Assembly (NCBI RefSeq): GCF_028618695.1
Contig: NZ_JAQIVI010000507.1
Location: forward strand, 1 to 44,175
Reading direction: 5' to 3'
Source of the DNA: Natrinema soli
GTDB taxonomy: Archaea; Halobacteriota; Halobacteria; Halobacteriales; Natrialbaceae
DNA length: 44,175 bases
Shown piece by piece: positions 7,453 through 16,488 of this stretch. Numbering within the stretch: the first letter of the stretch is position 1; each line of letters begins with the position of its first letter. Position numbers and translations under genes: made by a program. A model generated the notes under the pieces. The model was not told the origin of the DNA. It did no database searches and saw nothing but the letters and a program-made list of their open reading frames with translations.

Positions 7453-8466
7453 TCACCGCCGCCCTGCCGTCGACTCGAGGATCTTCCTAGGGGCCGTCCA
7501 GAATGCCTCCAGAACCCCTGTCCGTTCGGCCTCGTCGTCGTCACGCAGGTACGAACGGATGCGCTGACTCATGAGTTCAACAGACCCGGCTAACACGAGG
7601 ATGAGGATGATGCAGGCCATCATTTCGGTATAGTTGAACGTCTTGCGCTGGATGTCAAGCTCGAGACCGAGCCCGCCGGCGCCGATCAGTCCGAGAGTGA
7701 TCGCTACCCGGACGTTGTGTTCGAGGTCGAACGCGATCCAAGCGATGAACTGCCGAAATACCTGGCTCAACATCCCGAACGAGATGATCTGAGGTTTGCT
7801 CGCGCCCGTGCTCTCGACGCCCTCGATCGGCCCGTCGGCAATCTCCTCAAGTTCGTCGGTAAACAGTCGTCCGAGATACCCTGTTGTGTCGACCGTAATC
7901 GCGAGTACCCCCGTGAACGGTGAGACGCCGCCAAGCGGGATGAAGATGAGCGCCCAAACGAGTGCCGGGATCGCGCGGATGAAGCTCATCGTCGCGCGAA
8001 AGAAGAAGTTGAAGGGGTACGGGACGACCCGTTCGCTGGCCAGCACGCCGAACAGCAGCGCACCCGGGAGACCGAGAACGGTCCCTGCGAACGCAATCGC
8101 CATGGTCACGCCCGACGCGCGGAACAGTTCTGCTTCTACCATGAAGTCCCAGTACTGTCCGACATCGATGAACGGGACGCCGTAGTAGGTAGTCGGCGGG
8201 AAGTACTCGGAGAGTGCGTCGATGAAAAACGGGAACTGCGTGACCAGTTGACCGAGGGTGAACTCGGTCAGCAGGAGGCTCTGGTAAAACACGACACCGC
8301 CGGCGATAACGCCGAGGACAGTCCAGATCCGTCGGATCGTCTTCCGCCGCTTCAGCTCGATCAGCTTCCGATCGGCGGCCGACTCGGCGGCGTCGGCGAA
8401 CCCGAAGTACTTTCGCAGGCCCCGGTTGTCGGACGACGAGCCGGAGCTCACGCTTCGACCCTCCAC
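7453..8466 (-). CDS. phnE: Phosphonate ABC transporter permease
   Basis: Membrane subunit of the phosphonate importer. 337 residues: a charged N-terminal segment (1-45), one membrane helix near 46-70, a loop, then the transport core with several helices. The EAA-type loop for the ATPase contact reads [20 protein letters not shown]. The C-terminal section [21 protein letters not shown] is typical of PhnE. The start overlaps the end of phnC by 19 bases, and the stop is next to the acyltransferase start, so translation is probably coupled. Specificity is inferred from the cluster, since PhnCDE-type systems can also import phosphite or phosphate. Confidence 0.92.
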   Translation of the reverse strand: MEGRSVSSGSSSDNRGLRKYFGFADAAESAADRKLIELKRRKTIRRIWTVLGVIAGGVVFYQSLLLTEFTLGQLVTQFPFFIDALSEYFPPTTYYGVPFIDVGQYWDFMVEAELFRASGVTMAIAFAGTVLGLPGALLFGVLASERVVPYPFNFFFRATMSFIRAIPALVWALIFIPLGGVSPFTGVLAITVDTTGYLGRLFTDELEEIADGPIEGVESTGASKPQIISFGMLSQVFRQFIAWIAFDLEHNVRVAITLGLIGAGGLGLELDIQRKTFNYTEMMACIILILVLAGSVELMSQRIRSYLRDDDEAERTGVLEAFWTAPRKILESTAGRR

Positions 8467-9251
8467 TCGGCGTCGGCGGACAAATCCATCCGGTCGGGAG
8501 AACCGTTCCTCGCGTTCTGATCGGCAAGTCCAACCGTCTCGACGCTCCCGTACAGATCGTCGATCAGCGACGGCGTCAGTTCTCCCCGCTCAACGTCGAA
8601 AAGGAGCTGGCCGTCCCGTAGTCCGATGAATCGATCGCCGAAGTGTGCGGCGATGTTGACCTGATGGAGGCTCACAAGCGCCGTGACCTCGTGGACGCCC
8701 GCGGCCTTCCGCAGGTACCCCATCACGGTCTCGGCACTCGCGGGATCGAGACTTGCAACCGGTTCGTCGGCGAGCAGCAGGGCGGGGTCCTGCACGAGCG
8801 CCCGCGCGATGCCGACGCGCTGCTGCTGGCCGCCGCTCATCTGAGAGACACGCTGGTGTGCCTCGTCTAAGAGGCCGACGGTCTCGAGGGCCTCGAGCGC
8901 TCTTAGCTTGTCGGACCGATCCTGCCACTGGAAGATGCTGGATAGAAGTCCTGTTCGTTCCAACGAGCCGGTGAGCGCGTTAAGGTACGCCGAGACGCCG
9001 TCAACGAGGTTGTGCTGCTGGAAGATCATCCCGATCGACGGCTGGGACTCGTCGAGGGGCTCTCCGTCGAGGTAGATGCCGCCGCTGGTCGGTTCGGTGA
9101 GGCCGTTGATGCACCGCAACATCGTCGACTTTCCGGCGCCGGATTCCCCGAGGAGGACAACGAATTCATCCTCGATCTCGAAGGAAACGTCGTCTAGTGC
9201 AGTCACGTCTCCGTACTCCTTCGTCAAATTCTCCACGGTGAGTGTGCTCAT
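8448..9251 (-). CDS. phnC: Phosphonate ABC transporter ATP-binding protein
   Basis: ATPase that powers import through PhnE. 267 residues, with Walker A GESGAGKST at 35-43, Q-loop region MIFQQHNLV near 75-83, signature SGGQQ at 139-143, Walker B LLLADEP at 158-164, and an H-loop region (ALVSLHQVN). The section ALTGSLERTGLLSSIFQW is characteristic of PhnC rather than of general ATPases. It lies 26 bases downstream of phnD and overlaps phnE. Confidence 0.95.
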   Translation of the reverse strand: MSTLTVENLTKEYGDVTALDDVSFEIEDEFVVLLGESGAGKSTMLRCINGLTEPTSGGIYLDGEPLDESQPSIGMIFQQHNLVDGVSAYLNALTGSLERTGLLSSIFQWQDRSDKLRALEALETVGLLDEAHQRVSQMSGGQQQRVGIARALVQDPALLLADEPVASLDPASAETVMGYLRKAAGVHEVTALVSLHQVNIAAHFGDRFIGLRDGQLLFDVERGELTPSLIDDLYGSVETVGLADQNARNGSPDRMDLSADAEWRVEA

Positions 9252-9277
9252 TGTGAGAAAGTAGGTGCGGTCGATCG

Positions 9278-10300
9278 TTACCCAAGATCGATGTTGAGGT
9301 CGTTGAGCCGCGTGATAACCGGTTCGTAGTTGTCCATTCCCGTTTCCTCGAGCGTCGTGAACGGGAGATCGTTCTCGTTGTAATCGTCGGGCATGTACTC
9401 ACGGATCAACTCCTCGTCGGACGCGAGCAGCGCCTCACGGATCTCTTCTTTCATCGGCGAGTCCCATGAACTTCTCGCGTAGATCGGCTGTTTCGGGATG
9501 GGGAATGACCACCAGAACGGGCGGAGCGTCTCGTTTTCCTGTCCGCGATTATCGATGAATGAGTCTCCCTCTTCGACCTCTTCAGGGAGTTCTTGGTCCT
9601 CGGCGAGGTACGCCATTCCGTTGCCGGTCCACGTACAGCACGCGTCGACCTCGTCGTTTATCAGCTGATTGACGGCATTTTCGTGGTTCGACCAGTTCCC
9701 ATCGAAATCAACGGGATCACCGTCGGGCGCGTCTCCCACGTCAAGACCGGCTTCTTTCAGGGCGTAGACAGCGAAGATAGACCCGCTCGTGGAGAGGCGA
9801 TCGGCAAATGCGACGTTTTTCCCTTTCAGATCGGTACGTTTGTCGATATCAGAGTCTGGTTTAGTGAGCATCATTGAGAAGTAGAAGGCTGTACCACCGG
9901 TTACCGCCGTCCCAAAGAGATCCATCATGTCCGGTTTCGAGATGAGCGTTACGTCGTCCATCCCGATCTCGCCCTGTTCGCTTTCCAAGGCCGTCCGGAC
10001 GGCCGAGTAGTCTTGGGGCACCTCCATCTCGAGGGTGAGACCGTCGATCTCACCCTCAAGCATGTTATGGACCGGCTCGTATTGCGGACGGACATCCGAG
10101 GGCGTATCTGGCGTCAGCAGCATTGTCACGGTGTCGCCGTCGTCCCTAGAGATAACGCTCGAACAGCCCGCCAGTCCGGTCAGGGCCGCAGTGCCCGTCG
10201 CGACGCCGATCGCAAACCGCCGGCGGCTTAGCCGTTCGGTAACAGTACCCTTACTCTCTGTCTGATCGTTAGATGTGGTGGTCCTGATTTCGTCTGCCAT
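9278..10300 (-). CDS. phnD: Phosphonate-binding lipoprotein
   Basis: Extracellular binding protein that delivers phosphonate to PhnE/PhnC. About 340 residues from the second of two adjacent ATGs (10300; the first is at 10303). The twin-arginine motif SRRRFAIG is followed by a hydrophobic stretch and lipobox LAGC, so it is Tat-exported and lipid-anchored, the usual haloarchaeal arrangement. The mature part has the PhnD-type start (VTMLLTPDTPSDVRPQYEPV) and a SKPDMMDLFGTAVTGG segment. It is first gene of the minus-strand arm and is divergent from phnG. Confidence 0.93.
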   Translation of the reverse strand: MADEIRTTTSNDQTESKGTVTERLSRRRFAIGVATGTAALTGLAGCSSVISRDDGDTVTMLLTPDTPSDVRPQYEPVHNMLEGEIDGLTLEMEVPQDYSAVRTALESEQGEIGMDDVTLISKPDMMDLFGTAVTGGTAFYFSMMLTKPDSDIDKRTDLKGKNVAFADRLSTSGSIFAVYALKEAGLDVGDAPDGDPVDFDGNWSNHENAVNQLINDEVDACCTWTGNGMAYLAEDQELPEEVEEGDSFIDNRGQENETLRPFWWSFPIPKQPIYARSSWDSPMKEEIREALLASDEELIREYMPDDYNENDLPFTTLEETGMDNYEPVITRLNDLNIDLG

Positions 10301-10303
10301 CAT

Positions 10304-10526
10304 CTCAAGACTGGCAAATGGATAGAATAACCCTTGGCTGAGTAAAGTCCGTATGGACCAATGCGGCGGTGACCATGCGAAACTACGTCCTCAGTCGAGC
10401 CGCTGATATATGTACTAGTCTGTACTACCGGATTTGATCGCGGGTGACGTCCGACAGTGGCGTCGAGGAATAGAGAGTACCCAGCGAAGTCTTACACTGG
10501 TGTTGTGATTCTCCTCAATCGATTGC
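10304..10526. promoter_or_regulatory. Divergent promoter region between phnD and phnG with a 10-base-spaced direct repeat
   Basis: 223 bases separate the two arms of the phosphonate locus. TGTACTA occurs twice (10411-10417 and 10421-10427), exactly one helical turn apart, directly after the AT-rich GATATAT. This is a good candidate for a regulator site or core promoter serving one or both arms. The phnG arm has another AT-rich patch before 10527. Confidence 0.45.
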
Positions 10527-10970
10527 ATGGAGAATCCACACGACCGTTCGGATCGGTTCGAGCTCATCGCCGTGTGTGACGGCGACGTGCTTACCCGTCT
10601 GGCGAACAAGGTACTGGCGGACGACCCGCCGCTGTCCGTCCTACAAGAACCGACACCACAGCTCGTGATGCATCAGGTCGTCGAACCCGTCGAACGGCGG
10701 CCGTTCAACCTCGGTGAGGTCGTCGTTACCCCCGCCGAGGTGGTGCTCGGTGACGACCGCGGGTTCGCGATGATCCCCGGAAAAAACGAGCAGGCCGCGT
10801 TTTCCGGAGCCATCGTCGACGCAGCCATCGCTGGCGGACATCGACTCACCGACGATATCGTGACGCGGCTTCGCGACGTCGCCGAAAACCGCCGATCGGA
10901 CCGCGCCCACTCGTGGGCGGAGAGCAAGCACACGGCTGTCGAGTTCGAAACGATGGAGGATGAGCTGTGA
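10527..10970 (+). CDS. phnG: C-P lyase core subunit PhnG
   Basis: With PhnH, PhnI and PhnL, PhnG takes part in transferring the phosphonate to C1 of ATP ribose in place of adenine. 147 residues, the usual size. The family segments PTPQLVMHQVVEPVERRPF, FNLGEVVVTPAEV and AIVDAAIAGG are recognisable. The stop overlaps the phnH GTG start by 4 bases. First gene of the plus-strand operon. Confidence 0.92.
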   Translation: MENPHDRSDRFELIAVCDGDVLTRLANKVLADDPPLSVLQEPTPQLVMHQVVEPVERRPFNLGEVVVTPAEVVLGDDRGFAMIPGKNEQAAFSGAIVDAAIAGGHRLTDDIVTRLRDVAENRRSDRAHSWAESKHTAVEFETMEDEL

Positions 10971-11554
10971 GAGCGCTCGATGTCGATCCCATCCATGGGA
11001 CGAGACGGACATTCCGGGCGCTGTGCGATGCAATGAGCCGTCCCGGGACCGTCCATCAGACGCCGACCGTGCCCGCCGACTACGCTGTCACCGCAACGCT
11101 GGTCGACCACGAGGTGACGTTTCACTCCAGTGACGAAGAACTGACTGCCGCGCTGGCGGGACAGGGACGGCTTGAGGCGGCTGATCCGAGCGAGGCGGAC
11201 GTCGTCCACGCGGGTCGGTCGCCGTCGTGGGACGTTCGCGACCTCAATCGTGGCTCTCTTGTCGAACCGAGCGCGGGTGCCACTGTCATCTACCGCGTAA
11301 ACGAACTGGCGGCGACCCCCGAAAAGGATCTGACGGCCGTCACCGTCTCTGGTCCGGGCGTCGACGGAACGACGACGTTCGGCGTCGGCCTCCCCGCGGC
11401 GGAGCTGGACGCGCTCGCGGACGTACAGTCGGACTATCCGCGCGGCATAGACGCCATCTTTACGAGCGCGGACCGCGTTGCCGCGCTCCCGCGGTCGGTG
11501 TCGCTACGCGTCGCAGACGGCGAGTATGTGCCCGAAAACGGGGGCGATCACTGA
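10967..11554 (+). CDS. phnH: C-P lyase core subunit PhnH
   Basis: 195 residues from GTG 10967, which overlaps the phnG stop as GTGA. The N-terminal HGTRRTFRALCDAMSRPGTV is the characteristic PhnH opening, and the C-terminal half contains PRGIDAIFTSADRVAALPRS, also typical. PhnH is a PLP-transferase-like fold without cofactor that packs within the PhnGHIJ complex. Its stop directly abuts the phnI start. Length matches bacterial PhnH. Confidence 0.93.
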   Translation: MRALDVDPIHGTRRTFRALCDAMSRPGTVHQTPTVPADYAVTATLVDHEVTFHSSDEELTAALAGQGRLEAADPSEADVVHAGRSPSWDVRDLNRGSLVEPSAGATVIYRVNELAATPEKDLTAVTVSGPGVDGTTTFGVGLPAAELDALADVQSDYPRGIDAIFTSADRVAALPRSVSLRVADGEYVPENGGDH

Positions 11555-12733
11555 ATGGGGTACGTCGCAGTCAAGGCCGGCGAGGAACTCATCCAGCGGG
11601 CCGAGGACCTGTTCGAGAAACAGCGCCTCGCCGGCGACGATGCGGCCCTCACTGTCGACCAGCTCGAGGGACAACTCGGGCGGCTCACCGCCCAGGCGAT
11701 GAGTGAGGGCGGACTCTACGCGCCGCGGCTCGCCGCGCTCGCGGTCAAGCAGGCGCAGGGCGACACTGTCGAGGCCGCCTTCCTCCTGCGCGCGTACCGC
11801 TCCACGCTGGAACGGTGGGACGAGTCGGTGCCCGTCGAACCGTCGGAGATGTTTGCAACTCGTCGCGTTTCGCCGGCGTTCAAGGACGTTCCCGGAGGAC
11901 AGATCCTCGGACCGACGAAAGACTACACCCAGCGGCTGCTCGACTTCGAACTCAAAGACGAAAACGATCCCGCTGATCCGACTGCCGAGTGGGATCTCGA
12001 GGACGCGGAGCCGACGACGCTCACCAACGTCGTGGATGTCCTCCGTGAGGAGGGGCTGATCCACCAACCTGACGAGCCAGCCGGCGACGCGCCGACCGAT
12101 ACAACGCGAGAACCGGTCACATCACCGATCGAGCGTGACGCCGTACTTCAGGAACTCGCACGCGGGGAGACGGGTGCAGTAACCGCGTTGGGCTACTCCG
12201 CCTTGAGGGGATATGGGCAAGTTCATCCGACGCTGGCGGAAGTCCGGGTCGGAAAACTCCCGCTGACTATCGAACACCCCTACACGGGTGACGACGTGAC
12301 CGTCGCCGACATCGAGGTCAGCGAGAGCGAAGCAGTCGTCCCAGTGTACGCGAAGCGCGACGATCCACAGTTCGCCTTCGGCTACGGGCTGACGTTTGGC
12401 CGCAACGAGCGGAAGGCCATCGCGATGACCATCCTCGACGCGTCCATCCAGCTCGAAAGCGAAGACGAACCCGCCGAGAATGCCGAGTTCGTTCTCGACG
12501 TGGTCGATGGGATGGACTCGTTCGGGTTCATCGAACACCTCAAACTGCCCCACTACGTAACGTTCCAGTCGATTCTGGATCGAATCCGCGCGATTCGACG
12601 GCGGAAGGACACGGGAATGACGGGCGAGGGCGAAACCGCGAAAACGGATGGACCGACGGATGCGAATCGGCCGCCAGAGGACGAACCAGAGTCGAAGGAC
12701 CGAGACGCGATCGAGGTGAGTGACGATGACTGA
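11555..12733 (+). CDS. phnI: C-P lyase core subunit PhnI (nucleosidase)
   Basis: PhnI is the ATP nucleosidase part of the phosphonate-ribose transfer step. 392 residues from ATG 11555, starting MGYVAVKAGEELIQRAEDLF. The family blocks DQLEGQLGRLTAQAMSEGGLYAPRLAAL, SPAFKDVPGGQILGPTKDYTQRLLDFEL, RGETGAVTALGYSALRGYG and YGLTFGRNERKAIAMTILD are all present in the expected order (shown here in abbreviated parts). The last 35 or so residues are a hydrophilic Asp/Glu/Lys tail, probably a halophilic extension. It overlaps phnJ by 8 bases. Confidence 0.94.
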   Translation: MGYVAVKAGEELIQRAEDLFEKQRLAGDDAALTVDQLEGQLGRLTAQAMSEGGLYAPRLAALAVKQAQGDTVEAAFLLRAYRSTLERWDESVPVEPSEMFATRRVSPAFKDVPGGQILGPTKDYTQRLLDFELKDENDPADPTAEWDLEDAEPTTLTNVVDVLREEGLIHQPDEPAGDAPTDTTREPVTSPIERDAVLQELARGETGAVTALGYSALRGYGQVHPTLAEVRVGKLPLTIEHPYTGDDVTVADIEVSESEAVVPVYAKRDDPQFAFGYGLTFGRNERKAIAMTILDASIQLESEDEPAENAEFVLDVVDGMDSFGFIEHLKLPHYVTFQSILDRIRAIRRRKDTGMTGEGETAKTDGPTDANRPPEDEPESKDRDAIEVSDDD

Positions 12734-13730
12734 AACCCACGACACAGACGCGGAACTGACGGTACCGACCGACTCCGTCGAAGCCGCTCTCGATTCGCTC
12801 GAGGAGGACGGCCTTAAGGGGTATAATTACGCCTATCTCGACGAACACACGAAACGAGAGGTCAGACGTGCCATTCTGAAGGCGGTCGCGATCCCGGGCC
12901 ATCAGGTGCCGTACGCCTCTCGACCGATGCCGCTGGCACGGGGCTGGGGGACCGGCGGCATCCAGGCGTCGCTCTCGCTGCTCGGTCCCGAGGATACGTT
13001 TAAAGTCATCGATCAGGGTTCCGATGACTCCGTCAACGCAGCCAATATCCGCCGGCTGGCCGAGGACACCGCCGAGGTGGCGACAACCACCGATACCACT
13101 GAGGCAGATATCGTCCAGACGCGCCACCGGATTCCCGAGGAGGTACTGACGGACGATCAAATCCTCGTCCTCCAAGTACCGATCACCGACGCGCTCCGCA
13201 AGGTGGATTCGTCGGATGCGGCGAACCGTCGGCGACACGCCCACCGCAACTACGGGAAGATGTGGGTCCACCTCTACGAGAACGTCATCGAGTGGGGCGA
13301 GATCAATATCGCCTCGCGCTACCCGACGATGGTCGGCGGCCGTTACCTGATGGACCCGTCACCGATCCCACGCTGGGACGTGCCAAAACTCGACGATGCC
13401 GACAATCTCTTCGTCTTTGCCGCGGGTCGCGAGGCGCGCATCTACGCCGTTCCGCCACACACTGACGTCGAACCGCTGGCGTTCGAGGATCGCGCCTTTC
13501 AGGTCGAACGCTTCCCTGACCAGTCGTGCGCCGCCTGCGGCTCGACCGACACCTACCTCACCGAAGTCGAGACCGACGACGGCGTGCGCCACTACGCCTG
13601 CAACGATACAAGCTTCTGTCTGAAACGCCAGGACGATCCGTCGCTCCCGAAGGACCACCACCACGAACGGTCCGGCGTGAACTGGGGGCCGGGAACGCCC
13701 GACGCCGCTGACGGAGGTGACGACGAGTGA
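12726..13730 (+). CDS. phnJ: Carbon-phosphorus lyase (radical SAM PhnJ)
   Basis: Cleaves the C-P bond of ribose-1-phosphonate 5-phosphate with a 4Fe-4S cluster and S-adenosylmethionine, releasing the alkane and a ribose cyclic phosphate. 334 residues from ATG 12726 (a GTG lies two codons earlier). Four conserved cysteines occur as C-x2-C-x20-C-x5-C (about 268, 271, 292, 298), in line with the E. coli cluster ligands apart from one residue in spacing. GYNYAYLDEHTKREVRRAIL matches the region holding the glycyl radical residue. IPGHQVPYASRPMPLARGWG follows. The hydrophilic C-terminal tail (KDHHHERSGVNWGPGTPD) is typical. Confidence 0.96.
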   Translation: MTETHDTDAELTVPTDSVEAALDSLEEDGLKGYNYAYLDEHTKREVRRAILKAVAIPGHQVPYASRPMPLARGWGTGGIQASLSLLGPEDTFKVIDQGSDDSVNAANIRRLAEDTAEVATTTDTTEADIVQTRHRIPEEVLTDDQILVLQVPITDALRKVDSSDAANRRRHAHRNYGKMWVHLYENVIEWGEINIASRYPTMVGGRYLMDPSPIPRWDVPKLDDADNLFVFAAGREARIYAVPPHTDVEPLAFEDRAFQVERFPDQSCAACGSTDTYLTEVETDDGVRHYACNDTSFCLKRQDDPSLPKDHHHERSGVNWGPGTPDAADGGDDE

Positions 13731-14557
13731 GTCTACTCGAGGCAACCGGCCTGCAAAAGGTCTATGGAGAGGGCTGTGATGCCTGCCAGGAACGAACCGG
13801 TGATCGGACGGGCACGAACCAGTGTCCGGTCTGCGGGAGCGTCGTCGCCTGCGCCAACGTCGACCTCAATCTCGAGACCGGCGAGGTGCTCGGTATCGTC
13901 GGAGAGTCCGGCAGTGGCAAATCAAGTCTGGCGGAGTTGCTGGCGCTCGAACCCGAGACGGCCGGCAACCAGGACGGAGCGGTACAGCTTGCGGAATGCG
14001 ACGAGAACCTGCTGGACGCGGATTATCAGACCCGTCACGAACTCCGCAACGGCGAGATCGGGCTCGTCCATCAGCACATCCGGGACGGGCTGACCCTCGA
14101 GTTCACCGGCGGCGGCAACGTCGCCGAGAAACTGCTCTCGTCGGGGTGGCGCAACTACGAGGACGTTCGCGAGCGCGTCCGCGAACTCTTCCGCGAGACG
14201 GAGATTCCAGTCAGTCGAATGGACGATCCGGCCCACACCTACTCCGGCGGGATGCAGCGACGCGTCCAGATTGCCCGTGCACTGGCAAATGATCCGGAAC
14301 TCATCATCCTCGACGAGCCGACGACGGGGCTTGACGTGAGCGTCCAGGCTCGCGTTCTCGACGTTTTCCGGCGGATACAGCGCGAAGAAGATGTCGCTGC
14401 CATCGTCGTCTCTCACGATCTTGGCGTCGTTCGACTGCTGGCCGACCGCACCCTCGTGATGCGCCACGGCCGAGTCATCGAATCCGGCCTGACCGACCGC
14501 GTCATGGAAGATCCACATCACGAATACACGCAAACTCTCATAAACTCGGTGATATAA
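13727..14557 (+). CDS. phnK: C-P lyase ATP-binding protein PhnK with cysteine-rich insert
   Basis: ABC-type ATPase that docks on the PhnGHIJ core. 276 residues from GTG 13727, overlapping phnJ as GTGA. Walker A GESGSGKSS at 59-67, signature YSGGMQRRVQIARAL, Walker B LIILDEPTTGLDVSVQAR, and the C-terminal DRVMEDPHHEYTQ, all typical of PhnK. Between the first strand and Walker A there is an insert with Cys at 17, 20, 33, 36 and 42 (CDAC, CPVC), absent from E. coli PhnK as I recall it and suited to binding zinc. Confidence 0.93.
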   Translation: MSLLEATGLQKVYGEGCDACQERTGDRTGTNQCPVCGSVVACANVDLNLETGEVLGIVGESGSGKSSLAELLALEPETAGNQDGAVQLAECDENLLDADYQTRHELRNGEIGLVHQHIRDGLTLEFTGGGNVAEKLLSSGWRNYEDVRERVRELFRETEIPVSRMDDPAHTYSGGMQRRVQIARALANDPELIILDEPTTGLDVSVQARVLDVFRRIQREEDVAAIVVSHDLGVVRLLADRTLVMRHGRVIESGLTDRVMEDPHHEYTQTLINSVI

Positions 14558-15292
14558 ATGACGGTACTAACCATTGACGGTCTCTCGAAGACCTTCGACA
14601 TGCACGTCCTCGGAGAGAAACAGGTTGTCGGACTCGACGACGTCTCCTTCGAGGTCGACGATGGGGAGTTCCTTGCCATCGTCGGCGAGTCTGGCAGCGG
14701 CAAGTCGTCGCTGCTGAAGTGCATCTATCGGACCTACCAGCCGACAGCCGGCCGTGTGGTCTACCACGACACTGGCGGCGATGTCGATCTGGCGGCCTGC
14801 CCCGAACGCGATATCATCGCCCTGCGCGATGACGCCATCGGCTACACGTCGCAGTTCCTGGATGAGATTCCGCGTGTTCCCGCCGTCGACGTCGTCGCTC
14901 GGCCGCTGTGCGAACAGGGCGTTCCGAACGACGAAGCAAGGACAACAGCCGAATCGCTACTCTCGCGGCTCCACCTGCCCGAGGAGCTGTGGGACGCATA
15001 TCCCGCCACCTTCTCCGGCGGCGAGCGCCAGCGGATCAACCTCGCTCAAGCGATCGCCCCGAAGCCGCGGCTACTCCTGCTGGACGAGCCAACCAGTGCG
15101 CTTGACCCGGAAACGCGGGCCGCGGCCATCGATCTGCTTCAGGAGTACCTTGAGGACGGGACGACCGTCATCGGCGTCTTTCACAATCGCGACGTCATCG
15201 AAGCGGTCGCTGATCGCGTCGTCGTCCTCGCTGACGGCCGGGTCAGGCAAGTCGTTCCTATCGAAGAATACAATGGGGAGGTGTTCGCGTGA
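14558..15292 (+). CDS. phnL: C-P lyase ATP-binding protein PhnL
   Basis: Second ABC-type ATPase of the C-P lyase system, which acts with PhnG-I in the phosphonate-ribose step. 244 residues, starting directly after the phnK stop. Walker A GESGSGKSS at 43-51, the PhnL-type segments IGYTSQFLDEIPRVPAVDVVARPL and YPATFSGGERQRINLAQA (parts shown), and Walker B LLLLDEPTSALDPETRAAAI. The C-terminus contains TTVIGVFHNRDVIEAVADRV. Its stop overlaps phnM by 4 bases. Confidence 0.93.
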   Translation: MTVLTIDGLSKTFDMHVLGEKQVVGLDDVSFEVDDGEFLAIVGESGSGKSSLLKCIYRTYQPTAGRVVYHDTGGDVDLAACPERDIIALRDDAIGYTSQFLDEIPRVPAVDVVARPLCEQGVPNDEARTTAESLLSRLHLPEELWDAYPATFSGGERQRINLAQAIAPKPRLLLLDEPTSALDPETRAAAIDLLQEYLEDGTTVIGVFHNRDVIEAVADRVVVLADGRVRQVVPIEEYNGEVFA

Positions 15293-16488
15293 CCGAACCT
15301 CGTCAGCGAAACGTCGGTGGTGACCGCGTGACCGGTCATCGACCGCTCGCGACGTCGGTGATCGTCCTCGAGAATGCCCGTATCGTCACGCCGACTGCGA
15401 TCGTGGAGGGAGCTCTACGTATCGAAGGTGACCGAATCACCGGCGTCGGCGACGTGAATCGGAATAGCTGCGACACCGTCGACGCGCGCGGCCGACTCGT
15501 GCTACCGGGCCTGATCGATCTTCACGGCGACGACATCGAGTCGCACCTCCACCCGCGGTCGGGTGCGCGCGTGGACACGCACATGGCGCTTGCCTCCGCC
15601 GACCGCGCGAACGTCGCCGCCGGCATCACGACGAAGTTCCACGCCATCTCCTTTGAGATCGATCCTGAGGAGAACCGTTCGCCGGAGCTGGGCACAGAGA
15701 TCACCGCTGCCGTCGAGCGCGCCGACGATCTCATGGCCGACCATCGCATCCATGCCCGCTGTGAAGTTACACAGGAACGCTGCGTCGAAGCCGTTGAGGA
15801 GGTCATCGCCGCCGGTGATGCCGCGCTCGTCTCGGTGATGAGCCACATCCCCGGAAAGGGACAGTTCCGCGATCGAGACTCCTTCCTCGAGTACTATCGA
15901 ACCTCGCAGAAACACACCCTCGAAGAGGCGCACGAGCTGATCGAAGAGCGAGGCGATCTCGAGCTCACCACGATACACAAGCGAGTAAACCGCGTCGTGG
16001 AGGCAGCCCATGCTCACGGGATTCCCACGGCGTCCCATGACGACGAGGAGATCGCGGAGGTTGAGCGACTCTACGACGTCGGCCTAGATATCAGTGAGTA
16101 CCCGATCACGCTCGAGGCCGCGGAACGTGCCCACGATCTGGGGATGACGGTCACGATGGGTGCGCCGAACCTCGTCCGCGGCGGAAGCCAGTGGGGTAAC
16201 CTGCGCACAGCGGACGCCATCGACGCCGGCATCGTCAACGCGCTGGTGGCCGACTATCACCCTGCCTCCCTGTTGGCCGCTCCGTTCGTCGATACCGGCG
16301 AACCTCTGCCTAAGCGGGTTGCCCGCGTCACGAAGCACCCAGCCGACGCCGTCGGTCTCTCGGAGCGCGGACGAATCGTCGACGGCTGTCGGGCCGATCT
16401 AATCGTTGTCGACGAACAGCCGACGCCGACAGTCACACGAGCGTTCGTCGCGGGGACGCCCGTCTATCGCGCAGAGGGATCGCCATGA
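15289..16488 (+). CDS. phnM: Alpha-D-ribose 1-methylphosphonate 5-triphosphate diphosphatase
   Basis: Amidohydrolase-fold enzyme that removes pyrophosphate from ribose 1-phosphonate 5-triphosphate, producing the PhnJ substrate. 399 residues from GTG 15289, overlapping phnL as GTGA. The metal-binding opening LPGLIDLHGDDIESHLHPR (near 72-90) corresponds to the HxDN region of PhnM. Later motifs include VSVMSHIPGKGQFRD, IPTASHDDE, GAPNLVRGGSQWGN and VADYHPASLLAAPF, all PhnM hallmarks. The start may be further in, since the first 24 residues look unconserved. Confidence 0.93.
   Translation: MTEPRQRNVGGDRVTGHRPLATSVIVLENARIVTPTAIVEGALRIEGDRITGVGDVNRNSCDTVDARGRLVLPGLIDLHGDDIESHLHPRSGARVDTHMALASADRANVAAGITTKFHAISFEIDPEENRSPELGTEITAAVERADDLMADHRIHARCEVTQERCVEAVEEVIAAGDAALVSVMSHIPGKGQFRDRDSFLEYYRTSQKHTLEEAHELIEERGDLELTTIHKRVNRVVEAAHAHGIPTASHDDEEIAEVERLYDVGLDISEYPITLEAAERAHDLGMTVTMGAPNLVRGGSQWGNLRTADAIDAGIVNALVADYHPASLLAAPFVDTGEPLPKRVARVTKHPADAVGLSERGRIVDGCRADLIVVDEQPTPTVTRAFVAGTPVYRAEGSP

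Noticed and set aside
6846..7490. 214-codon plus-strand frame opposite the hexapeptide acyltransferase
   Set aside because: Shadow of a strongly supported gene; no family features.
12122..13271. Two long minus-strand frames opposite phnI and phnJ
   Set aside because: Overlap well-defined C-P lyase genes and have reverse-strand composition.
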